64,000 bases of DNA, from contig NZ_CP108393.1 of NCBI RefSeq assembly GCF_035961655.1, positions 4,793,001-4,857,000 on the forward strand, written 5' to 3'. The notes below the pieces were generated by a model. It saw nothing but the letters and a program-made list of their open reading frames with translations. It was not told where the DNA came from and did not search any database. Positions 1 through 7,378 of this stretch are shown here, piece after piece (positions within the stretch are counted from its first letter, which is position 1; each line of letters starts with the position of its first letter). The translations under genes were made by a program, and so were the position numbers. The stretch comes from Streptomyces sp. NBC_01317. GTDB lineage: Bacteria; Actinomycetota; Actinomycetes; Streptomycetales; Streptomycetaceae.

Positions 1-772
1 CGTCGGGGCGGTGCGCCCGTTCGCGCAGGAAGTCCGCGTCCGCGCCCAGGCCGTGCACGCCGATCCTGGTGTTGCCGGTGCCGCCCAGCAGCTCCGTACA
101 GCAGGCCGTGAAGGCGTCCGCCCAGCGGTGGGTCAGGAACGCCGCGCGGTCCGCGCCCAGGATGCCCCGGAGCAGCTGGCGCGCGATGTCGTCGGGGAGC
201 AGCCGGAAGTAGTCCACCGGGGCCCAGGGGGTGTGCGAGAAGTGGCCGATCCGCAGGTCGGGGCGCAGCGCCCGGAGCATGCCGGGCACCAGCGCCAGGT
301 GGTAGTCCTGCACCAGCACGGACGCGCCGTCGCCCGCCTCGTCCGCCAGCGCCTCGGCGAACGCGCGGTTGTACGCCTCGTACGACGCCCACTGCGCCCG
401 GAACTCCGCGCCGAAGGACGGCTCCAGCGGGGTCTGGTAGAGCAGGTGGTGGACGAACCAGAGCGTGGAGTTGGCCACCCCGTTGTACGCGTCCGCGTAG
501 ACGTCGGGGGCGATGCCCAGCATCCGTACGCGCTGCCCGCCCGTGTCCTCCGGGTCCAGCCGGCCGCCGGTACGCCGTACCGCCTCGCGGTCGCCGTCGC
601 CGAGCGCCGCGCACACCCACACCGCGTCCGTGTCGGGGCCGATGGCCGACAGGCCGGACACCAGCCCGCCGCCGCCGCGCCGGGCCTCCAGCGCTCCGTC
701 GTCGCGGAGCGTGTACGAGACGGGGCCGCGGTTGGACGCGACGAGGACCTGGGCGGCCTGCTCGGAAACCAT
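1..772 (-). CDS. otsA: Trehalose-6-phosphate synthase, C-terminus cut by window edge
   Basis: A GT20 glycosyltransferase that joins UDP- or GDP-glucose to glucose-6-phosphate, the first step of OtsAB trehalose synthesis in the cytoplasm. About 257 N-terminal residues are visible. They include the start-proximal VASNRGPVSY, the glycine loop GGGGLVSGL, WFVHHLLYQTP, QDYHLALVPGMLR, and the GHFSHTPWAPVDYFRLLP segment that lines the sugar pocket. The ATG at 772 gives the usual short N-terminus. The family is normally about 460-480 residues, so nearly half lies off the left edge. It sits downstream of a small membrane gene and gpgS on the same strand, which suggests a compatible-solute cluster. Family assignment is firm; the missing half cannot be checked. 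Confidence 0.95.
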   Translation of the reverse strand, partial: MVSEQAAQVLVASNRGPVSYTLRDDGALEARRGGGGLVSGLSAIGPDTDAVWVCAALGDGDREAVRRTGGRLDPEDTGGQRVRMLGIAPDVYADAYNGVANSTLWFVHHLLYQTPLEPSFGAEFRAQWASYEAYNRAFAEALADEAGDGASVLVQDYHLALVPGMLRALRPDLRIGHFSHTPWAPVDYFRLLPDDIARQLLRGILGADRAAFLTHRWADAFTACCTELLGGTGNTRIGVHGLGADADFLRERAHRPD

Positions 773-808
773 GTGCCGAAATCTAGCCCGTACGGGAAAC
801 GCTCAAAC

Positions 809-889
809 GTACGGAGAGCAGCCGTAGTGAGAGCAGCCGTACGGAGAGCCGTACCGAGAGCAGCCTTACGGAGAGCCTTACGGAGAGCC
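809..889. repeat. Degenerate 12/15-bp tandem repeat upstream of otsA
   Basis: Six consecutive units of the form GTACGGAGAGCAGCC or its 12-bp version GTACGGAGAGCC fill the gap between the small membrane gene and the otsA start codon. The longer units carry an extra CAG. On the transcribed (minus) strand the repeat lies in the otsA leader. Confidence 0.85.
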
Positions 890-898
890 GTGCGGGGA

Positions 899-1048
899 TC
901 AGTCGCCCCTGCGTCCCCGTGCCGCCGCCAGCGCCACCACTCCCGCCCCCGTCAGCGCGACCGCCATCCCGCCCAGCAGCCACAGCCGCTCGGCCGTGAC
1001 GCCGGTGGCCGCCGCCGCGAGGAACCACAAGTTCAGAGGAGTCTCCAT
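899..1048 (-). CDS. Small membrane protein, 49 residues
   Basis: A short gene with no recognised function. The start METPLNLWFLAAAATG is followed by a hydrophobic stretch (WLLGGMAVALTGAGVVALAAA) and the positively charged end RGRRGD, so it looks like one or two membrane helices with a cytoplasmic tail. It starts 38 bases after the gpgS stop and lies between gpgS and otsA, all on the minus strand, so co-transcription is likely. Third positions are almost all G or C, as expected for a real gene here. The start codon is the only ATG in frame. The function is unknown. Confidence 0.7.
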   Translation of the reverse strand: METPLNLWFLAAAATGVTAERLWLLGGMAVALTGAGVVALAAARGRRGD

Positions 1049-1086
1049 AAGCACGCAATATAGGTAAATAGGACCAGAGGGGGTGG

Positions 1087-2079
1087 TTACGCCGCGCGGC
1101 CGGCCGTGTACTCCGCGATCTCCCGCATCGGCGGCCGCTCCTCCGTGTCCACGTCGTACGTACGCGGTTCAAAGCCGTTCTCGCCCCGCTCGAACTGCGT
1201 CAGCTCGGGCCGTACCAGATGCGCCCCCAGCTGCGACCGCGACAGGCGCAGCTGCGCCGTACGGTAGATCGCCGCCGCCATCCGCCCCAGCGCCCGGTCG
1301 TCCTGGTGCCGGTGCAGCCGCGTGCCCACGTCGACCTGGCCCAGCGCGTCCAGCCCCACACTGTGCAGCGCGTCCACCAGCAGCCCCAGCTCCACGCCGT
1401 ACCCGACGGGGAACGGCAGCCGCTCCAGCAGGGTGCGCCGGGCCGCGTACTCCCCGCCGAGCGGCTGGACGAACCCCGCCAGGCGCGGCCAGTGCAGATT
1501 CAGCAGCGGCCGGGCCACCAGCTCCGTGACCCGCCCGCCCTGGCCCACGGCGGCCCCCCGCGCCCCCAGCGGCCTGTCGTACATCGCCTTCACCAGCTGT
1601 ACGTCGGGCTCCGTCAGCAGCGGCCCCACGATCCCCGTCACGAAGTCCGCCGAGAACTCCCGCAGATCCGCGTCCACGAAGCACACCACGTCCCCGCCCG
1701 TCACCAGCAGCGACCGCCACAGCACCTCGCCTTTGCCGGGCAGCGCGGGCAGCCGCGGCAGGATGTCGTCCCGGCGCACCACCCGCGCGCCCGCCTCCGC
1801 CGCCACCTTCGCCGTCGCGTCGGACGAACCGGAATCAATCACCACCAGCTCGTCGACCAGCTGCGCCTTCTCCATCAGCTCGCGCCGGATCACCGACACG
1901 ATCCCGCCGACCGTCTCCTCCTCGTCCAGCGCCGGCAGCACCACGCTGACGGTCGTGCCACGCGCGGCCTTCGCCGCCAGGAGCCGGTCGGGCGTACGGT
2001 CGGCCACGGACCAGGAACGCCTGGTCAGCCAGCGTTCCACCTCTTCCAGCACGGTCGGTTCTCCCTGAAAGTGATCCAT
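1087..2079 (-). CDS. gpgS: Glucosyl-3-phosphoglycerate synthase
   Basis: A GT81 retaining glycosyltransferase of about 330 residues. It transfers glucose from an NDP-glucose to 3-phosphoglycerate, the first step to glucosylglycerate and, in mycobacteria, to methylglucose lipopolysaccharide. The GT-A fold shows as VSVVLPALDEEETVGGIV near the N-terminus, VIDSGSSDATAKVA, the metal-binding FVDADLREF, and the acceptor-side segment PLGGEYAARRTLLERLPF. The ATG at 2079 was chosen because it opens MDHFQGEPTVLEEVERWL, typical of the family; an upstream in-frame ATG at about 2151 would add an unlikely N-terminus. No phosphatase partner (gpgP) is next to it. Neighbouring otsA supports a role in compatible solutes. 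Confidence 0.9.
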   Translation of the reverse strand: MDHFQGEPTVLEEVERWLTRRSWSVADRTPDRLLAAKAARGTTVSVVLPALDEEETVGGIVSVIRRELMEKAQLVDELVVIDSGSSDATAKVAAEAGARVVRRDDILPRLPALPGKGEVLWRSLLVTGGDVVCFVDADLREFSADFVTGIVGPLLTEPDVQLVKAMYDRPLGARGAAVGQGGRVTELVARPLLNLHWPRLAGFVQPLGGEYAARRTLLERLPFPVGYGVELGLLVDALHSVGLDALGQVDVGTRLHRHQDDRALGRMAAAIYRTAQLRLSRSQLGAHLVRPELTQFERGENGFEPRTYDVDTEERPPMREIAEYTAGRAA

Positions 2080-2220
2080 CTCGCGGTGCGGACCACTATC
2101 TCCACGGTCCGCTCCTTCGGTTACAGTCTTGAACAACACGAATGACCACCGCATGTCGGGGGTCATCCGGTGGACAAACGCTCGGATCGCGGGACCGACC
2201 CCGGATCCGATGCCATACCG

Positions 2221-2344
2221 CTCATCCAGAGGGGCAGAGGGAACGGCCCGTTGAAGCCCCGGCAACCCTCCCGCCGACCGCGAGGTCATGGTGGGGAAGG
2301 TGCCAATTCCGTCTTGCGGCGAAGTACGTCGTGAGGAAGATGAG
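2221..2344 (+). promoter_or_regulatory. SAM-I (S-box) riboswitch before thrC
   Basis: The segment matches the S-box consensus closely: AGAGGGGCAGAGGGAACGG, then CCCGTTGAAGCCCCGGCAACC, a GACC-GCGA-GGTC hairpin, and AAGGTGCCAATTCC. The closing P1 stem is perfect, CTCATC at 2221-2226 with GATGAG at 2339-2344. The 3' strand of P1 runs into the purine-rich ribosome-binding site (GAGGAAAGG, 2342-2350) of thrC. No terminator hairpin separates the aptamer from the gene, so control of translation is more likely than attenuation. The aptamer is clear; the direction of control is not. Confidence 0.9.
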
Positions 2345-2361
2345 GAAAGGGCCTCGCCTCC

Positions 2362-3657
2362 ATGTCTGTGCAGACCGTCCCCACGCCCGGTGTCACCCCC
2401 GGTGCCGTCGATCTCGGACCCGCCGCCGCCCTCTCGTGCCGCGAATGCGGCGAGCGCTTCGACCTCGGCCCGATCTTCGCCTGCGCGTCCTGTTTCGGGC
2501 CGCTCGAAGTGGCGTACGACCTGCCGAGCGGCACCCCCGAAGAGCTGAAGAAGCGCATCGCCGAGGGCCCCGACAACATCTGGCGCTACGCGCCGCTGCT
2601 GCCCGTCCCCGCCGACGTGGCGAGCAAGCCCAACATCAACCCCGGCTTCACCAAGCTCGTCAAGGCCGACAACCTCGCCCGCGAACTGGGCGTCACCGGC
2701 GGCCTGTACGTGAAGGACGACTCCGGGAACCCGACGCACTCCTTCAAGGACCGCGTCGTCGCCATCGCCGTCGAGGCCGCCCGCGCCTTCGGCTTCACGA
2801 CGCTCTCCTGCTCCTCCACCGGCAACCTGGCCGGCGCCGTCGGCGCCGCCGCCGCCCGCGCCGGCTTCCGCTCCTGCGTGTTCATCCCGAGCGACCTGGA
2901 GCAGGGCAAGGTCGTCATGGCCGCGGTGTACGGCGGTGAACTCGTCGGCATCGAGGGCAACTACGACGACGTCAACCGCTTCTGCTCCGAACTGATCGGC
3001 GACCCGCTCGGCGAGGGCTGGGGCTTCGTGAACGTCAACCTCCGCCCGTACTACGGCGAGGGCTCCAAGACACTCGCGTACGAGATCTGCGAGCAGCTCG
3101 GCTGGGAGCTGCCCGACCAGCTCGTCATCCCGATCGCCTCGGGATCGCAGCTCACGAAGATCGACAAGGGTCTCCAGGAGCTCATCAAGCTGGGCCTCGT
3201 CGCGGACAAGCCGTACAAGATCTTCGGCGCCCAGGCCGAGGGCTGCTCCCCGGTCTCCGCCGCCTTCAAGGCGGGCCACGACGTCGTACGGCCCCAGAAG
3301 CCGAACACCATCGCCAAGTCCCTGGCGATCGGCAACCCGGCCGACGGCCCGTACGTCCTCGACATCGCCCGCCGCACCGGCGGCGCCGTGGACGACGTGA
3401 ACGACGAGCAGATCGTGGACGCGATCAAGCTGCTTGCCCGTACCGAGGGGATCTTCGCGGAGACCGCGGGCGGGGTGACCGTCGGCGTGACGAAGAAGCT
3501 CATCGACGCCGGCCTGCTCGACCCGACGCTGACGACGGTCGTGCTCAACACGGGCGACGGTCTCAAGACGCTGGACGCCGTGGCCCCGACCACAGGACCC
3601 ACCGCCACGATCCGCCCGAGCCTCGACGCGTTCCGCGCCGCCGGCCTGGCCCACTGA
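2362..3657 (+). CDS. thrC: Threonine synthase
   Basis: A PLP enzyme converting O-phosphohomoserine to threonine. The 431 residues open with a zinc-ribbon-like segment (LSCRECGERF...FACASCF) found in this class, then the Schiff-base region GNPTHSFKDRVV with the PLP lysine, SSTGNLAGAVGAAAARAG, and the phosphate-binding GSQLTKIDKG region. The ATG at 2362 follows the ribosome-binding site GAGGAAAGG. Its leader is a SAM-I riboswitch, so the gene is tied to the methionine/SAM state. That is sensible because threonine and methionine share homoserine. The sulfur-carrier gene follows 53 bases later with no terminator between, so the two are probably co-transcribed. Confidence 0.95.
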   Translation: MSVQTVPTPGVTPGAVDLGPAAALSCRECGERFDLGPIFACASCFGPLEVAYDLPSGTPEELKKRIAEGPDNIWRYAPLLPVPADVASKPNINPGFTKLVKADNLARELGVTGGLYVKDDSGNPTHSFKDRVVAIAVEAARAFGFTTLSCSSTGNLAGAVGAAAARAGFRSCVFIPSDLEQGKVVMAAVYGGELVGIEGNYDDVNRFCSELIGDPLGEGWGFVNVNLRPYYGEGSKTLAYEICEQLGWELPDQLVIPIASGSQLTKIDKGLQELIKLGLVADKPYKIFGAQAEGCSPVSAAFKAGHDVVRPQKPNTIAKSLAIGNPADGPYVLDIARRTGGAVDDVNDEQIVDAIKLLARTEGIFAETAGGVTVGVTKKLIDAGLLDPTLTTVVLNTGDGLKTLDAVAPTTGPTATIRPSLDAFRAAGLAH

Positions 3658-3710
3658 GCCACGCGTCGCGTCCCCGCGTCCCGCCCATCACTGAAGGAAG
3701 GCACCCCACC

Positions 3711-3989
3711 ATGAGCGTCAAGGTCCGCATCCCCACCATCCTCCGTACGTACACCGGTGGCCAGGCCGAGGTTCCGGCGGAGGGCGAGACCCTCTCCGAG
3801 GTCATCCAGTCGCTGGAGGCCAGCCACCCCGGCATCGCCGCGCGCGTCCTGGACGACGAGGGCAAGCTGCGCCGCTTCGTCAACGTGTACGTGAACGACG
3901 ACGACGTCCGGTTCGAGCAGGGCCTCCAGACGGCGACGCCCGCGGGCGCCGGCATCTCGATCATCCCGGCGGTCGCCGGCGGCTGCTGA
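3711..3989 (+). CDS. MoaD/ThiS-family sulfur carrier protein, CysO-like, with encoded C-terminal Cys
   Basis: A 92-residue ubiquitin-fold protein. MSVKVRIPTILRTYTGGQ, FVNVYVNDDDVRF and the end SIIPAVAGGC closely follow mycobacterial CysO as I recall it. CysO carries sulfur as a C-terminal thiocarboxylate for cysteine synthesis from O-phosphoserine. In CysO the chain ends at Gly-Gly; here an extra cysteine follows the Gly-Gly, so the encoded form resembles the CysO-Cys adduct. A Mec-type JAMM peptidase would have to remove it. A MoaD role in molybdopterin is less likely given the strong CysO resemblance. A good ribosome-binding site (GAAGGAAGG) precedes the ATG, and a strong terminator follows. 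Confidence 0.85.
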   Translation: MSVKVRIPTILRTYTGGQAEVPAEGETLSEVIQSLEASHPGIAARVLDDEGKLRRFVNVYVNDDDVRFEQGLQTATPAGAGISIIPAVAGGC

Positions 3990-4043
3990 CGCCGGATCAC
4001 GGGGACGCTTGACGCGTGTCCTTGGCCCCGTCCGTACAAGAGT

Positions 4044-4082
4044 CGGCCCCCTCCGCACGGGAAGCGGAGGGGGCCGTTCTTT
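4044..4082 (+). terminator. Rho-independent-type terminator after the sulfur-carrier gene
   Basis: A GC-rich hairpin, GGCCCCCTCCGC with GCGGAGGGGGCC around a 7-base loop, is followed by TTCTTTA. It ends the thrC-sulfur carrier unit. Confidence 0.85.
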
Positions 4083-4282
4083 ATGGTTGAGCGCGGTAGA
4101 GTTGGGAACACCCCCTCGCGGCCGGTGCCGAGCGCATACGAGAACGCGACAACCTGGGGTCAAACTCTCGGTGACTTTTGCGGGCACATGTGTGTTTTGC
4201 CCGGCCCGACTTGCCCCGGAACGCAGTCAATCCGTCGCTATGTGTGTTCGGTCGTGCCCAGATTTCTCGTCCGATTGACCTG

Positions 4283-4310
4283 TTGCAGAGGGCAGTTGGG
4301 CAGATACATT
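4283..4310 (+). promoter_or_regulatory. Candidate promoter for the cold-shock gene
   Basis: TTGCAG (4283-4288) and TACATT (4305-4310) are 16 bases apart, about 45-70 bases before the cold-shock ATG, in an AT-richer stretch between two genes. This is a plausible vegetative promoter by inspection only. The rest of the 270-base gap upstream shows nothing clear. Confidence 0.35.
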
Positions 4311-4353
4311 CAGCCGCGGTCGAAGCGTTCCGGCAGTAATAGGGGAGTAAGGC

Positions 4354-4557
4354 ATGGCTCAGGGCACCGTCAAATGGTTCAACGCGGAGAAGGGCTACGG
4401 CTTCATCGCGGTCGACGGTGGTGCGGATGTTTTCGTCCACTACAGCGCGATCCAGATGGACGGCTACCGCACCCTTGAAGAAGGTCAGCGAGTTGAGTTC
4501 GAGATCTCGCAGGGCCAGAAGGGTCCGCAGGCGGACATGGTCAAGCTCGCCGTCTGA
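4354..4557 (+). CDS. Cold-shock protein, CspA type
   Basis: A 67-residue single-stranded nucleic-acid-binding OB-fold protein. It shows [17 protein letters not shown] with the RNP1 motif KGYGFI, and DVFVHYSAI with RNP2 VFVHY. Family members act as RNA chaperones and are usually abundant. The length matches the family exactly. GGGAGTAAGGC gives a good ribosome-binding site before the ATG. The gene stands alone between two terminators, with a moderately long leader. Confidence 0.97.
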   Translation: MAQGTVKWFNAEKGYGFIAVDGGADVFVHYSAIQMDGYRTLEEGQRVEFEISQGQKGPQADMVKLAV

Positions 4558-4591
4558 TCCCGGCGCGATCGGCCACCGACGCACTCACGCC

Positions 4592-4628
4592 GAGGGGCCC
4601 GTATCCCATACAGGGATACGGGCCCCTC
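4592..4628. terminator. Terminator after the cold-shock gene
   Basis: A perfect 15-bp stem, GAGGGGCCCGTATCC with GGATACGGGCCCCTC, closes a short loop 34 bases after the cold-shock stop codon. There is no strong U-tract, as is common in this genus. Confidence 0.85.
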
Positions 4629-4675
4629 GTGCGTGTACGGGACCCCCGCGCGAGGGTGCCGGGCCGGGGGAGGAG

Positions 4676-4702
4676 CTTGCACTCTCGGGGGTCGAGTGCT
4701 AA
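4676..4702. promoter_or_regulatory. CIRCE operator 1 (HrcA site), imperfect left half
   Basis: The CIRCE consensus is TTAGCACTC-N9-GAGTGCTAA. Here the left half is CTTGCACTC and the right half is a perfect GAGTGCTAA, with exactly nine bases between. It lies upstream of groEL and indicates HrcA heat-shock repression. Confidence 0.85.
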
Positions 4703-4711
4703 TCATTGGCG

Positions 4712-4738
4712 TTAGCACTCTGCAAGTGAGAGTGACAA
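4712..4738. promoter_or_regulatory. CIRCE operator 2 (HrcA site), imperfect right half
   Basis: The left half TTAGCACTC is perfect, nine bases follow, and the right half is GAGTGACAA. The start is 36 bases from that of the first CIRCE, so the two sites face the same side of the helix in series. The groEL start codon is about 130 bases downstream. Confidence 0.9.
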
Positions 4739-4758
4739 CTTATGGACCGGGTCAGTGA

Positions 4759-6492
<1,734 letters not shown>

Positions 6493-6544
6493 GCCCGCCG
6501 CCGTACGGCTGTACGGCACCGGCTCGGAGCGTTCCTGAACCGAG

Positions 6545-6572
6545 GGCGGTACCCCTTCCGGGGGGTGCCGCC
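6545..6572 (+). terminator. Terminator after groEL
   Basis: GGCGGTACCCC pairs with GGGGTGCCGCC (11 bp including one G-T) around a short loop about 50 bases after the groEL stop. Confidence 0.8.
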
Positions 6573-6601
6573 TTCGGGCGTTTCCGGAGCGGGGTCCGGT
6601 G

Positions 6602-7183
6602 TCAGCGGGTGTAGTCCTTGAGCTTTTCCGTCTCCAGGGTGATGGCGACCGGGTCGGGCACCTTCACGGTGGCGCCGTACGGAAAGGACGTACGGGTCTG
6701 GTACTCGCCCTCGCGGGGGTCGGTGTAGACCACGACCTTCTCCGCGTTCCGGTCGATCAGGAGGTAGACCGGGATGTCGGCCGCCGCGTAGCCGTCCCGC
6801 TTGTGGACGTGGTCGCGCAGGCCGGTGTCGAAGTCGTGCGAGGTGACCTCGACGGTCATGAGGACACCGTCGGGATCGGCCCACTCGCCTTCCTGCCGCA
6901 CGAAATGGTCGAGCGGCGCGAGCGCCCCGTCCGCCCGGGCGCGGCCCTTGCGGTAGCTCTCCACCTTCAAGCCCTGCTCCGGGTACAGACGCAGGTCGGG
7001 GCGCTGTTGGAGGCAACGCTCCAGCAGCCACATGACGATGGCCCCGTGGAGCTGATCCGGCAACGGCTTGACCTCTAGTTTTCCGTCGATGAATTCGAGC
7101 GTGACGCTCTCCGGGGCCTTGCGGGCGAGTTCCTCGAAGTCGTCGATGGACATCTGCGGCTCTGCCTCGGGGCTGGTGGTCAT
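6602..7183 (-). CDS. Uma2-family (DUF820) restriction-endonuclease-like protein
   Basis: A 193-residue protein with the PD-(D/E)XK-like core of the Uma2 family, whose members are abundant in actinomycetes and have no settled function. It shows EFIDGKLEVKP near the N-terminus, then RADGALAP, DPDGVLMTVEVTSHDFDTG with the candidate catalytic Asp and Glu, and the typical IPVYLLIDRNAEKVVVYTDP strand. The ATG at 7183 is preceded by GGGGAGGAGG, the best ribosome-binding site; an earlier ATG at 7246 has none. A second, broken member of the same family lies at 54488-54965. Confidence 0.88.
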   Translation of the reverse strand: MTTSPEAEPQMSIDDFEELARKAPESVTLEFIDGKLEVKPLPDQLHGAIVMWLLERCLQQRPDLRLYPEQGLKVESYRKGRARADGALAPLDHFVRQEGEWADPDGVLMTVEVTSHDFDTGLRDHVHKRDGYAAADIPVYLLIDRNAEKVVVYTDPREGEYQTRTSFPYGATVKVPDPVAITLETEKLKDYTR

Positions 7184-7378
7184 GGCGTCGCCTCCTCCCC
7201 TCCATGGTGCCCCGGTCCGGTGTCGGCGGATGGACTGAAGTGTCATACGGGCGTCCTTTCAGGTGGGCGGTTTGTCACACGCTAGATCGAGATCACCGTG
7301 CGCGGCAATCCGGTCACGGCGGGTGAACGTCTGTCTGATTCCGGGCCGCAACTGGCCAGGTGGGGAGGGCCTTTCCCG

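Noticed and set aside
2288..2548. Reading frame starting inside the riboswitch
   Set aside because: The ATG lies in the P3 region of the aptamer and the frame overlaps thrC without any coding bias.
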